Positions 46,956-58,973 of a DNA stretch of 64,000 nt are shown here, piece by piece. Position numbers and translations under genes: made by a program. The notes beneath the pieces are model-generated. The model was not told the origin of the DNA and searched no databases. It was given only the letters and a program-made list of their open reading frames with translations. How positions within the stretch are numbered: position 1 is the stretch's first letter; every line of letters begins with the position of its first letter. This DNA comes from Rhexocercosporidium sp. MPI-PUGE-AT-0058. Lineage: Eukaryota; Ascomycota; Leotiomycetes; Helotiales. The stretch spans positions 2,666,001 to 2,730,000 of the forward strand of contig JAGTJL010000004.1 of NCBI GenBank assembly GCA_020746875.1. Direction: 5' to 3'.

Positions 46956-47456
46956 TCATGCCCCACCTCCAGTATCCCAAGTGCCAACAGGTTCCGGCCG
47001 AATAGAGAATATAATCTTATACTTCACAATCTCCACGACTTCTAATTGCTCCGTCTTTTCCTCTCCATCCCCTCCCCCTCTATCAACATCCATCCTCCCC
47101 TCCGCAATACCCCTCCTCCTGATAACAGCCAACGCCTTCGGTAACTTCTTTACTTCCCCTGTAAGTCTCTGATGCTTCCCCACATACAAATATACGCGCT
47201 TCATCCACGCCGTCTTGCTGATATCCGCTGGATCGTAATCCGGGAAGATCAATCGTCCAACTGGCGTCTCTTGTGAAGAGACTCCGCTCTGCGATTCTGT
47301 CGATATCGAGTTCTCGTCGTTGTGCGAGGGGAGATTGATCGTTCCTTGCATTTCTAGGAGAGCGAGGCCGGAGGGCGTTTGGAGGAGTTGGGGGAGGGGG
47401 TTTTGGACTTTCGAGTGGGGCATGAGGGGTCGGGGAAAGACTTCGACTCTGGACAT
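46956..47456 (-). CDS. CTF8: Chromosome transmission fidelity protein 8 (Ctf8), 166 aa
   Basis: Subunit of the alternative clamp loader Ctf18-Dcc1-Ctf8-RFC, which loads PCNA and supports sister-chromatid cohesion in the nucleus. Single exon. The diagnostic core reads LLQTPSGLALLEMQGTINLP, then, after an acidic and Ser-rich insert, VGRLIFPDYDPADISKTAWM and KRVYLYVGKHQRLTGEVKKL. The C-terminal part (EQLEVVEIVKYKIIFSIRPEP) forms the conserved final strand. Length is typical of filamentous fungi. The start at MSRVEVFPRP is the only sensible ATG. Confidence 0.95.
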   Translation of the reverse strand: MSRVEVFPRPLMPHSKVQNPLPQLLQTPSGLALLEMQGTINLPSHNDENSISTESQSGVSSQETPVGRLIFPDYDPADISKTAWMKRVYLYVGKHQRLTGEVKKLPKALAVIRRRGIAEGRMDVDRGGGDGEEKTEQLEVVEIVKYKIIFSIRPEPVGTWDTGGGA

Positions 47457-47812
47457 CTTTCTGACTTCGATCTTGGTATTGAAGAAGGAGAATTTGTAGG
47501 ATTGAAAAGCTGGACTGAGGGTGCAATTGAGCCTGCGGTGCTGGTCAGTTGGAATTGACTTGGAGTGGATGTGGATATCACTCGTCCAAAGAGTTCGCGT
47601 GGACGCGACTTGAGAAGCCCAGCCGGTTCAACTTCGGCTCGTAGAAAATTATGCTGACTAAGTACCCGACCTCAACACCACTAGACACGGATAACTGCTG
47701 CTGCATCGAGAATTCAAAGTGGCCAACCAAAGGCAAGTAAGTGTTCGAAGTTTGAGACTGGGTATGGATGGTATGAGCTATAAAAGAAGACAATCCAAAA
47801 GTACTCATCGCC
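47457..47812. other. Short spacer upstream of CTF8
   Basis: Likely the CTF8 promoter/leader and the 3' end of the hydrolase gene. A 76-codon open frame here has no recognisable feature. Confidence 0.5.
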
Positions 47813-48711
47813 TCAGAGCCACTTTTTGAACCAGTCCAATACTTGCGTCACCGAGTCCTCCAAACATTTTCTCTCTTTCGGATCATCTGGGTTGCCTCTA
47901 ACCGAGAAGCCATGCCGTCCAGGCTCATAACTCTTATGTTCCATCTCCGGGACCTTCTTCCCTTCTTTCCTCTCCTTCTCATGAATCCCCTCAACCTGGG
48001 CCTTCAACTTATAACTAACCGCAATGTCCTCCACTCCCCACCCATAGCTCACCGGTACAACCAACCCATCAAAATCCTCTGTCATGACAAGGTTACTCGG
48101 ATGGAGCGCCACAGCCGCATCAATCAATGGAATCTTTACACCGTCCTTCTCGATCTGTTTCGAGCCCAACCCAGCACGGATCGCGTACCGTCCTCCCCAA
48201 CACATACCCACCATACCGATCTTCTTCTCCCTCGGTGTCTCCCTCCTCAGCGTCTCCAAGAACTCCATACACACCCGATCCGTCTCCGCAGCTTTATGGC
48301 GCATCATCCACATTACAAACGTCGGTGCACTTGCAAGCAAACCCGTGTATTTTGAAAACGTGCCCAGCTTCTTCTCGTCAACTGGGATCAACAAATCCGC
48401 GACCTTAAGGGGCACAGGGTCTCCTTTGAAGAAATCGGGGAGGTAGACGAGGTACTCGCCGCTTTTGGCGTAGGAGTCGGCGATGAGTTTGTTGTTGGGG
48501 AGGCTGAGACCGAAGATGTCTGAGTAGACTACTATGATTGCGCGGGGGTTCGTGCGGTTTCCGATCACGTAGGTGTTGAGGCCGTGGATGGTCTCTTCGC
48601 TTCCGAGAGGAAACCCGGCGTGGATGCTGCCCTGGGGTGGTGTGAGTGAGGCTCTTGAATGGCTGGAAATGGAGTAGGTACCTTGATGCATTCATTGCAG
48701 GAGTTGTCCAT
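47813..48711 (-). CDS. Dienelactone hydrolase family protein, 282 aa
   Basis: Alpha/beta hydrolase of the dienelactone hydrolase (carboxymethylenebutenolidase-like) family, probably cytosolic; the natural substrate is unknown. Two exons: 48711-48682 (10 codons) and 48631-47813. The N-terminus MDNSCNECIKGSIHAGFPLG is typical of fungal members. The triad is visible: nucleophile C154 in GMVGMCWGGRYA, D212 in GWGVEDIAV and H250 in GRHGFSVRG. Length is normal. The family has Cys rather than Ser as nucleophile, which is what is seen. It is one of several tandem minus-strand genes with no obvious functional link. Confidence 0.94.
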
Positions 48712-49840
48712 TGTTGGTTGTTTTTGGAGCTGGTTTTAAGCGAGGCTGAACTAACCTGAGACAGTATGATTGTAAAGAGGGTGGGTTGTTGATGTAGTTA
48801 GGTTTGCGGTGGGCACCAGGTTGATTGATGTATTGATTCGAAGATGGAGGGAAATTTGTTTATTTGACGGAGCAATTCATCACCTGGGGACCAACCATCT
48901 TTATATACTCCCTCACACATTCCTCTTACCTCGATGTCCCTCACAGTCGGATACCAAGCTGCTCATACATCCGTTCTTGACGTCCATATCCTTACATGAA
49001 ATATCATCGATCGGCACCCATTCCCCCGCGCGGACCCCACAAGGCTTTTTTACTCGTCTGCAACTGGATCGCTTCTGCGATCTGACCTCCACACCCACAC
49101 TGGCACCAAAAATATGGGTTGTGGCTTCTCACGTGCTGGACATTGAGCGGGTCGAGATAAGCTCAAGATGGGTGTTTCGGCGCTCAAGGGGAGTGTGGCA
49201 TCTTCGGGACTAAGTGATTGGCTGAGAGGGGGAAGAGCCAGGCATTAGAAGTTTTTTCGATCGGCCGAGCCCAATGGTCTCGAATTTGCGACTTTCCTAC
49301 GCCGCATACTTCGCATGTCAGGTAGCAATGAGCGAGGGAGGAAGCTGCTGCTTTGATCTGCTTGGCTGAAAACCGCAAGGGCCCTTTTTTCTAGATCAAT
49401 TGGCAGCATGTAGAATAATTATAAGAGAGCCTTTGACAGATGTACGCTTCTGCAGCAACTGTGCCGCTGATTGGGAGACTTAGTGTAGGAGAGACTACAA
49501 TAAGCGAGAAAGGAAAGCACACTCCAAGGCTGATCTCTAGTGTTCTTGCGAGACTGCAAAAGATAACCGCGGTAAACTGTTTCACTTTCGCCCGAAGACA
49601 TGAGGTAAGAATTTAATCGCAAAGTCTCGTCGCTAGGCTAGACGAAAATTTGGAATAGGATGGCATCTTGTTCAAATTTTGTGCCTTTTCCTCTTGGAGC
49701 CAGGCGTAACTCTCAGTCCGTCTACACATTCGGCTGCTCTCCATCTCATGTTCATCGTTGTCAAGCTGTGAACAATTTACTGATTAGAGGATATTAGCCG
49801 AGGAGTGGTTTTCTTGAGCAAGGTTGAGGGTGACAAGATC
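48712..49840. other. Gap between hydrolase gene and F-box pseudogene
   Basis: About 1.1 kb with the hydrolase promoter on its left. No gene recognised. Confidence 0.5.
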
Positions 49841-51461
49841 CTAGGTAGGCCAGATAGTAGCTGGAAGGTAGAGCGCAACTCTAAGCTGGGAGGAATTAGG
49901 TAGCGCTCCGGTCTCGCCCATCTGCCATGGGGATGATAGAAATCGACCTTGGCAATCTCTCGAGTTTTCTTGCAAGTCCGATTCCTTAAGAAGTCCCAAG
50001 AATAATCCAATTACTTGCCATAATTCATACTTTAAATCGGCCCTCTTACTATGAGGAAAGCTCAAGTCCTAGATTGTGATAGAAAGTGAACCCAAACAGG
50101 CGGCTAGCACTTACTTCATGAGTAAGCTCGACTCTGACGGGGAAAGAGATGGATAGTTCAAGATTCGTTAAAACTGAGCATGTGCTGCGGAGAGCTACGA
50201 TGTCCTCTAAAGATGTGTCGGGGTCCTGAAAATCGGGATTGCGGAGCCTCAAAGCCTTGAGAGTCTGCCCCAACCTCGATATGATTGGAAGTATGAGGGG
50301 GGAAAGAAATAAGCCGTGATGAAGAGCTCTTCAATATTCGGGCTATCTTCTACCATCTGCACGAGAAATTTGTTCACCTTTTTCTGGTTCTCGACTTCTA
50401 CAGCGCTTCGTGACGAGGGAACATTTTCTGACCTTGGAGGGTATTCATACGACCTCAGACCCGAGACAGAATGTTGAGGTAAGGGATGCATGAATGACCC
50501 TAGACCTCTAGAGACAAGCTCGCTCTTCGAAAAGAGGGTGTTCAACTTTGAAATGTCCCAAATGTCGGTATTAAAGAGACGGTCGGGAGTTCCGCACCAC
50601 CTTACCAAGCACAATTATTTAATCGCAGGCATCCTGCCATGATGGGGCTGCCACCCTCGAAATAGTTCCCTGCCTATAATGCATAGAGTCTCTAGCTTCT
50701 CAGAGCGTGCAAGCAAATTGCGGAGCACATCCAAATATCTCGAGGGCATTATGAGAAGTCGCAGCTCGTCAGGTCAAGATACACTAGACTGGAATTTGTA
50801 ATGGTAGCCAAATTATCAGAGAGACCATCAGGATCAGGCTTGAGGAGTTAATGCGCCTGTACGTTGATGTGGAGATGCAATCGAGAAAGCGGACCAGCCA
50901 GGGCATCGTTAATTTCTACGGGAAGTCTGCTGGCTCGATTTGGGAATATACGTAGACAATACCTGCACAGTCAGATCACCATAGAAGTCAGAGAGGCAAT
51001 AATGCTAACTAACTTTAATATTTAAAGTTGTTCGCATTAGGTTAGGATTTGGAGTGGCCTGCAAGGAGCCGCGGAGCCATCTTGGTCTGTGATGGCAACC
51101 GTGGTGAATGCCTTGACACAAGATAGTACTATTTTGCCAATGTCACCAGGCCGGCGCACAAGATGATGTGGCCTGATTGTGAATCTTCGATAAGAACACG
51201 GCATGGCTATTTGACTGAATCTGCGCGAGACTAGGCGCAGACTGCGAAGGTTACAAGGCTCTGCATTTTGGTTCGAACGAAGCTAGAGCATACTGTGAAT
51301 TTCATTCTATGAGAATGACCACTCACTGATCAAATTACCAGGTGCTCAAACAACATAAGCCGTATCTCGGTACTAAGCTTGTCTCCAACGCAAATTCGAG
51401 AAAGAGGCTTGTACTTTTGAGGCTGCTGCCTTCCCTTTGACATAATTGCCCCGTCCATTCT
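49841..51461 (-). pseudogene. Decayed F-box/leucine-rich gene
   Basis: Reads like a fungal F-box substrate adaptor for SCF ubiquitin ligases, now broken. The start near 51461 gives MDGAIMSKGRQQ and the F-box-like PLSRICVGDKLSTEIRLMLF, followed by a GTAATT donor. A later piece has NLRSLRLVSRRFSQIAMPCS. Leucine-rich pieces follow: YLDVLRNLLARSEKLETLCI, then a TAA stop at 50617-50615 in the middle of PAIK*LCLVRW. There is also a probable one-base frameshift at a C6 run near 50297, before SRLGQTLKALRLRNPDF. More stops occur between 50640 and 50960. A last piece after a GTAAGT intron reads DLSFPHSKRADLKYELW. Exon limits are approximate; an unusual intact splicing pattern is not excluded. Confidence 0.6.
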
Positions 51462-51799
51462 CGGACCTAGAGCTGGAGAGTAGGAACTAATACCGATATC
51501 TCGAATATTCCATCGCCAGACAGTTTCACGACAGAGAAAGATGTATCCTAGCCCGTTGACGCTGGGTGTTTGTTTTGAATCTCATGCTGTTAGTTGTGAA
51601 GCGAGATTGTGGCTGAACGGATTGACTCGTAGAAGGCGATTGTTCTCCTAAGCCCCTGAGTCAGCAACGCGTTCTCCTTCCAAGCTCAAACGCGACACAT
51701 CAACATCAAGCTTACGATTGTGACGGCAACAGCAGCAGCTAGCACCACATCAAACCAGCACACATATTGCCACAGCTGGAATTCCGATGATTCTGCAAC
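51462..51799. other. Divergent spacer upstream of dynactin p150
   Basis: About 340 bases. Presumed dynactin promoter; nothing specific recognised. Confidence 0.45.
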
Positions 51800-54700
51800 A
51801 TGTCTGAGCTCGCAGGTCCGTGAAATTCCATTCTCATGGTGCTTGGCGTGAAGAACCCAGGGGCACCTCATGAATTGGCCTGGATCAATACTAATATTTT
51901 AAATAGTCGGCCAGACAGTCCAGCTCGCAGACGGCCGCATCGGAGTAGTTCGATATGTTGGACAAACTGAATTCGCAGAAGGGGAATGGGTCGGGGTGGA
52001 GTTGGACAGTTTCGACGGCAAAAACGATGGCAGTGTACAAGGACAACGGTATTTCGACTGCGAGCCCTCAAGAGGCATGTTCCTCCGACCATCAGCGGCT
52101 GTGGTCATCCAACAAGCACCAGCACCAGTAACCAAGGCAAATGGGACTGCTGCGGCGAAGAAGCCTGCGAGGCCTAGCAGTGTGGGGGGGCCTGGGGTGG
52201 GAAGAAGGTTGAGTACTGTACCAGATGCAGCGGCAGGCAAACGGATGAGTATAAATGCTGCAAGCCCTAGTCCAGCTACAAGGTCTCGACCTTCCAGCAT
52301 GCTACGGGTATGTCAAATTGAAGATCGTTCTGGATAATTCTTAACATTGTGACAGTCTCCCACAAAGTCTCCCACCAAACAGCTGTCCGCAGCTACCTCA
52401 ACTACCTCCACACCCCGAACTGGAACCCCATCGAATGCGAGGAACCCATCTATAACAATGCCGAAGCCACGGCCCAGTGTCGGAGGAAGTCGAACATCCA
52501 TGGGCCCGCCGGCAAGACCTGCTTCACAGACAAGGCCATCTGTAACAGGTGCTGGGAATAGGACGAGCGTACCATCCTCACGGACTGGAAGCGGTCGACC
52601 TTCTCTAGCGCCAAAAGCAAGGATACAATCTGGGGAAAGGGTCAGGTCGATTGGAGGTCAGTTAAGTAGTGCTCAGGCGAGTGAGGGTAGCGGGCAAGAT
52701 ACGGGAGACGAGGACCGCGGGGCGTCCCCCGTCAAGAGCGATGAGACCATGTCACCTAAGCCTATGAGTCCGGTACTTTCGAGGACAGCCGCAGGAGACC
52801 GCTCACACGCCTCGCCTACTTCAAGTCGGAGTACTACGTCGCCTGTCGCTCAACGAGGCACGGGAGGGAGCACAGCAGCGAGCCGGGAAATCGAAGACTT
52901 GAAGACTAAACTTCGTCTCATGGATAAGAAAAGGATGGAAGACCGAGATAAGTTGAAGGCGCTGGAAAAAATACAGACTGAACGAGACAAATTCGAAGGC
53001 ATCATTCAAAAGTTGCAGACCAAATACCAGCCACAGCAGCAGGAAATTACGGATCTGCGAAAGCAATTAAAGGAAGCCCAGACCCGATTCGAAGAAATTG
53101 AAAACATACAGGCAGAACATGATATCGTGGTGGAGATGGCGACCTTGGATAGAGAGATGGCGGAGGAAACCGCTGAAGTATTGAAGACTGAGTTAGAAGC
53201 TTTGAAGCAGAAAACCGAGGAACTCGAGTTGGAAGTCGAGGTGCTTCGAGAGGAAAATGCGGAACTTGGCGGAGAAATGAGCCCTGAGGAGAAGAGCAGT
53301 CAAGGTTGGTTGCAGATGGAACGAAATAATGAGCGACTTAGAGAAGCTCTGATCCGATTGCGTGACATGACCCAGCAGACTGAATCCGAACTCCGAGACG
53401 AAATCAAGAGCTTGGAGGAAGACGTCCGGGAACTGGGATCAGTGAAGGAGCACTATGAGGTGGCCAAGGACAAGCTAGCAGCCTCCGAAGCAGCAATTGA
53501 GGATCTCCGCCAACAACTTGACAACGCCCTTGGAGCTGAGGACATGATCGAGGAGCTTACAGAGAGAAATATGAGCATGAATGAGGAGATCGATGAGCTC
53601 AAGGCAACAATCGAAGATCTCGAAAGTCTTAAGGAGCTCAATGATGAGCTGGAAATCAACCATGTTGAAACTGAGAAGGAGATGCAAGAGGATATCGACT
53701 TTAAGGACAGCATCATTGGCGAACAAGCAAGACGAGCTGCCCAGCAAGAGCAGGCAATGGAGGACATGGAATACACTTTGTCACGATTCAGAGAACTCGT
53801 CACTAATCTCCAGAGTGACTTGGAGGATATGAGAGCATCGCATGCCATGACTGAGACAGAGTCAGAGCAACTCAACAGCCGTTCCCGTGCCATGATGGAT
53901 TTGAACATGAAGCTACAAGTTTCCGCTGCCAAGACTCAAGTCAAGACGATCGACCTGGAGCTTCGTCGTCTAGACGCCCAAGAAGCATCCGAGCATCTTG
54001 CCATCGTTCAACTGTTCCTGCCCGAAGCATTTCACGGTGATCGAGACTCTGTTCTGGCATTGCTTCGTTTCAAGCGTGTTGGTTTCAAGGCCAACTTACT
54101 ACACGGCTTCGTCAAAGAAAGGGTCAATGGACATCCCCCAACTGGCCATGAGGACGATTTGTTTGCCGGTTGTGATGTCCTTGACAAACTTTCGTGGGTT
54201 TCTGCTATGTGTGATCGATTCGTTAATGCAATTAGTCACTGCTCCACAGAACAGTTCGCTAAATACGAAGGCGCCCTGTACGAACTTGAACCAGTTGAGA
54301 GAGCACTTAATGGCTGGATCGATGGCCTCCGACGCGACGAACTCAATGAGAAGAAGTGCGCAAGCGAACTTCAGCGTACTATCGCGCTCATGTCACATTT
54401 GGCAGAGGTGCACATCTCACCAGGCCTGGCAAGTTACGCAGATGAAATTCATATGCGGACCCTGGTCATGCAAAGTCACCTTGAAAATGCTGCTGCGGCG
54501 ATGGTGGCTGCAAAAATGATGGTGCAAACAATCATTCCAAGTCAAGGCGACGAGGACGAATTGGCCCAGCACTTCTCTCGCAAGTCTGATTCGGTCATTA
54601 GTCATACAAGAAGCGCCAAGGTTGTAATTGGCAAAGCCGTCAGAGCTCTCGAAGATCTCAAGACTCGGTCACTGTCTCTCACTCCAGATACCCTTCAGAC

Positions 54701-55934
54701 TTTTGAGCAATGCGAAACCGCTTCCGAGGAGTTGGCTAGATTCTCTCGCCACATTGGTGATGATCTTTTCACCCTTCTTCACGAGGAAGGTAGAAGTGAG
54801 CCTTTCACCTACATTGAAGTTCAAACCACCGTTCATCGCACGACTTCGAACTTGTTCTCATCGAGCGAGTCCGATTTGTTCTCGACATACTCGAATAAGT
54901 TGAGGACCTTGACAGCTTCGTTGATGGAATTGGCCGCCCTGGCATCTGATCTCGAGATGACTCAAGAATTTGAGCGAGCGGCAGCTCCCTGGGTCCTCAG
55001 ATCCGGAGAACTCAAATCATCTAAAACTGTACACGTTGACGCAGAGGAAGAGATACGCCGTCTAAAGGATGATAATCACGAACGCGCCAGACTGATCGCA
55101 ATGAAGGACCAAACGCTCGAGGAAGCCTCCGTCAAGATCGAACTCCTAGAGAGCCGCATGAGAGATGCTACGAAAAAGAATGAGAAGATCTCCGAGCTCG
55201 AGAAGAAGATTGAAGACGCCAAGAGACGAGAGGCTGAATTGACAGAATCTATCGAGTCTCAAAACAAAGAACTGACCATCATTGAAGCCGATCGAGAGAA
55301 CTGGAAGAGGGTCGCCGAGGACGCAAGAGCCCTCGGTGTTGCCGCTCCAGGTACCAAAGCAGGCCAGGAACAAGCAGTTGCAACTGCCCGTGAAATGGAG
55401 GCTCTCAAGACGGAGATCACAAGTCTCCAAGCTGCTGTCCGATACCTGAGAGAAGATAATAGACGTGCACGTCTCACCGAATCCCAAAACATGGACTGGT
55501 TGGATGCACCTCTAATCAAGGCCAAGAGCAAGGAAGAACAGCGAAAAGCCCTCGTTCTGGCCGAAGGACAAGATGTTCTCACCGAGCTTCTCAACCTTAC
55601 ATCCAATGCCAAGGTCTACGATCTCAGCACAATGCCCAAGAACAGGCTGGCTTGGCGACCAGCAAAAGCCACGCCTCAATACCACGTTGCTAAACAGAGG
55701 GAGAACTACGAGGCGTGGAGTAGCTGGAAGGATGGTGTTGTTAAGAAGGTTCGCGTCCTGGAGGAGCGAGATATCAATCGGGGATTGGAGAGGAGACCAA
55801 GAGGAGTCTTGGCTGCGCGTGTCCTACTTAATCTGCCAGACATAGAAAGCAAAGGTGTCCGCCAGGGGGGAGAGGTTGAAATTGTTGATCCGGATGACTT
55901 TGAGGGCTTCAGGGACAGGCTTGGATTCGTTTGA
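51800..55934 (+). CDS. Dynactin large subunit p150-Glued, 1,331 aa
   Basis: Core of dynactin, linking dynein to microtubules and cargo; needed for nuclear migration in hyphae. Orthologous by architecture to Neurospora RO-3 and Aspergillus NUDM. Three exons: 51800-51815, 51907-52307, 52356-55934; the sum is 3,996 bases. Exon 1 codes only MSELA plus one base. The CAP-Gly domain (about residues 6-75) has VRYVGQTEFAEGEWVGVELD and the GKNDGSVQGQRYF groove motif. A basic, Ser/Thr/Pro-rich stretch to about 300 may add microtubule affinity. A long coiled coil follows (about 300-640), then the conserved dynactin domain (EASEHLAIVQLFLPEAFHGD) and a second coiled coil near 1040-1190. Complete, with a normal length. 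Confidence 0.96.
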
Positions 55935-56345
55935 GAAGCATTATACCCAGGAGAGATAGTTTTGGATTATTCCCTGTACAAAAGAATGCCCAAGAATGTT
56001 CATGCACAGCACATCACAGACTTAGATGTGCAGCATTCCGCAGTGAAATTGAGATTGTTCGTAAACATTTTACTAACAATGAGATGGTTATAATTTCTTT
56101 TTGAGTATCGTCTACAAACACCGAAGGACTCGCCAAGTGACTGGGGTGATCTGGATGAATCAGCAAGGCCAGAGCTGAGGCTGAGTATGCTAATTGGAAT
56201 GCCACTTCAACACTCGGACGAGGCTCTGAAACAACATCATGTCCTCTCACGGCTGGACACAAACATCGTGAGAATGCAGCCGCGAGGATAAAAGCGCCTT
56301 CAATGTTTCTCCCATCTTCTTACTTCCCTTAGCCAACTGTCAATC
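55935..56345. other. Spacer between dynactin and phosphoesterase genes
   Basis: About 410 bases, likely dynactin 3' end and promoter of the next gene. Confidence 0.45.
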
Positions 56346-57739
56346 ATGCGCATTCTTTTGCTCCTTGTCACCGCGACAGCTTCTGCTGCAACCTTCGTCC
56401 CTGGCAAAGCATTCGATAGATTCATTACGATATGGCTTGAGAACCAGGTAATACCCCCCCGACCCCTTCATCGCAACCCTAATATCCTCTGATAATCTGC
56501 TAGGACTTCTCGAAAGTCAGCGGGGATGGAGATATAGTTGATTTACGCAAAGAGGGGATCCTGCTCACGGATTACTACGGCCTCACGCATCCCTCGCAAC
56601 CGAACTACATCGCCTCTATCTGCGGAGATTACTTCGGGCTGAATCATGATGGAATTGTTAAGATACCGTCGAATGTGTCGACCGTGGTAGATCTTTTCGA
56701 CGCGAAGAATATTGAATGGAAGGGTTATTTCGAGGGAATTCCTGGTCCGGGATATATGGGTGAAGGGAGCACGAGTAGTGATGGGAAGGGCTGGGATTAT
56801 GTGAGGAAACATAAGTGAGGACATTCTTGGTGTCATGTGAATGCTTGGCTGACATGTCATACCAGTCCATTCGTATCTTTCGATCGCATCAGACAGAACG
56901 GCACTCGCTTGGCTCGAATTCAGGACTTCCATTCATTCCAGCGGGATGTCGCTGCCAACACTCTCCCTCAATACTCTCATCTCTCACCAGACATGTTGAA
57001 CGATGGACATAACACCTCGCTCTCTTTCGCAACCGCTTGGACCCAATCTTTTCTCGGGCCCCTCCTTGCCAATCCTAAATTCATGGAGAAGACCCTCGTC
57101 CTCCTAACCTACGATGAGTCCGAGACCTATCCCCTCCCGAACCGCATCGTTTCTCTCCTCCTCGGTGGCGCCATCCCAGACAACCTAAAAGGCACAAACG
57201 ATTCCACAGTCTATAGCCACTACTCCATCCTCTCAACTTTACAAAACAACTTCGGCCTCCCAACCCTAGGCCGCTACGACGCCGGCGCAAACGTCTTCGA
57301 CTTCGTTGCTCAGAAGACAGGCTATATCAACCACCCCCCTCCTCAGAGCCCCTTCCCAATTAACAATTCCCTCTCCTATTCCGGCTTTCTGAACGACCAG
57401 CCAGGGAAGTTCAAACCTCTCCCACCTCCTAATCTACAATTAGCGGGTGCAGGGGATTTGGGCCCCGAGAGGATGGTCAAGGTGCTTTGGATCACGAGAG
57501 AGGCGGAGCTTACGCCGTACGACGGCAGTGGAGCTTTCTTTGATGGTGGGAATGGCACGGAGGGCTCGGAGAATGAGCCCGTTTATGAGGTGCAGGCTCC
57601 TGCACCGGTGTTCACAGCGCCACCTGTTGCGAGCCCGACAAAGAAGAGCTCTGGATCTAGCGCCGTTGGTGCGTGGACTGGAACTGGGGTCAGTATTTGT
57701 GGTACGCTCTTTTGGGGAATGGTGGTATTTGGGTTATAA
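56346..57739 (+). CDS. Secreted phosphoesterase/acid phosphatase-like protein with GPI-type tail, 428 aa
   Basis: Probable wall-bound or secreted enzyme that releases phosphate from organic esters; phosphoesterase superfamily of fungal acid phosphatases and phospholipase C-like proteins. Three exons: 56346-56447, 56504-56814, 56866-57739; the sum is 1,287 bases. A signal peptide (MRILLLLVTATASA) is followed by FDRFITIWLENQDFSKV, the first metal-site block. HPSQPNYIASICGDYFGL and TLVLLTYDESETYPLPNRI are the other conserved blocks. Several N-glycosylation sites are present. The C-terminus has a Pro/Ser-rich linker (PVASPTKKSSGSSAVG) and ends hydrophobic (GTLFWGMVVFGL), as for GPI attachment. 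The exact substrate is unknown. Confidence 0.9.
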
Positions 57740-58973
57740 GCGCGACCCGTGTTGAACGCGTTGAACATTGCTGGGTGTTCGCATGGCGTTTCAGTGGGTG
57801 CATTGGGCTTGGATAGGATGGGGGAGTGGGGGTTTTAATGTCTACTTTTTGTGATAAAGTGCCATTATAGAGTCGAACTCAAACGCAAAGTGCGCGTTGT
57901 AAGGCGGTGGGCGTGGACCTTGGGGCCCCCTTGCAGCCCATGGTCTTTCGTATTGCGATATGCTCTGAAACCTGACCTCGATTGTTCTTGGAGTAGCATA
58001 GTCGTGACCTATAGCTTCATGAAAAATCAACAAACGAAGTTCCCTTGGGAGTCGGAGAAAATATGTAAAGGAGGTAAAGTCCCGACAACAAAATGCTAGG
58101 ATTTAAGTACCGGATCGAGGATAGGCTGAGCAGGAAGCTTCTTCTCTTTGTGTATTCTAAGAATCATGTACGTATTGTTGCTCTACTTATGTGGATACTA
58201 GCTCGCTTGGCGCATATATTAGCTAGTGGTGGCTCTTCCTCCCTTTAATCCCTACGCACGGATAATACGACTTAATAATACTATTTAGTAGCATTACCTC
58301 CTGAATACTTGACTGTAATTACAGGAACAGGGTTATTCCAACACATATAAATCTGGGGCATTGATGCTTTCGCCGGAGTCATATACGAATAGAGTTTGCA
58401 CCTGGATCTATTCGATGCTTGTGATTTTTATACGCGAAGGTGAAGGCGTCACCATTCCTTTAATGAATAAGATACCAATATGTTAATGTAATAGACCTCT
58501 AGCATTGAGAGATTTGAAATTGAAGCATTAATCGTGGCAGGTGATCCCTAAAGCTCCAATCTAAAGTGATGACCTTGCATTGCAGGAATACTTGACTGCT
58601 TATAAGAATGTCTAGCTCGGTATTTTGACTCACTTATAACCAGAATGAAACCTACCTTCACTTCGTCATGTTGACCATAAACCCGGTGTCATGCGCTAAA
58701 AGAATTCGCTTTAAGAGTGTGAGACTTACACAGACTGACCGAGTTATAATAAGATGACAAGATTTCCCAAGATGGTGAACAGTGCAAAAGAAGACTGCTA
58801 CCGTACTAGAAAAATACCCATGAGTAGTATAGTAGGAACTACGCCTATCTAATGGTGGCATTTGCTTCGTCGTAATGTTGACCCCTCCGCGGTATCTGGA
58901 TTATAAAGCAGGTCTAGCTGTAGGGCCTGTCGAATAATATCTTGGTCTATTGATAATCTATCACAAATCTAAT
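57740..58973. other. Gap between convergent phosphoesterase and permease genes
   Basis: About 1.2 kb, AT-rich, no gene recognised. Confidence 0.5.

Noticed and set aside
47578..47808. 76-codon frame between the hydrolase and CTF8
   Set aside because: Fits the CTF8 leader; no recognisable feature.
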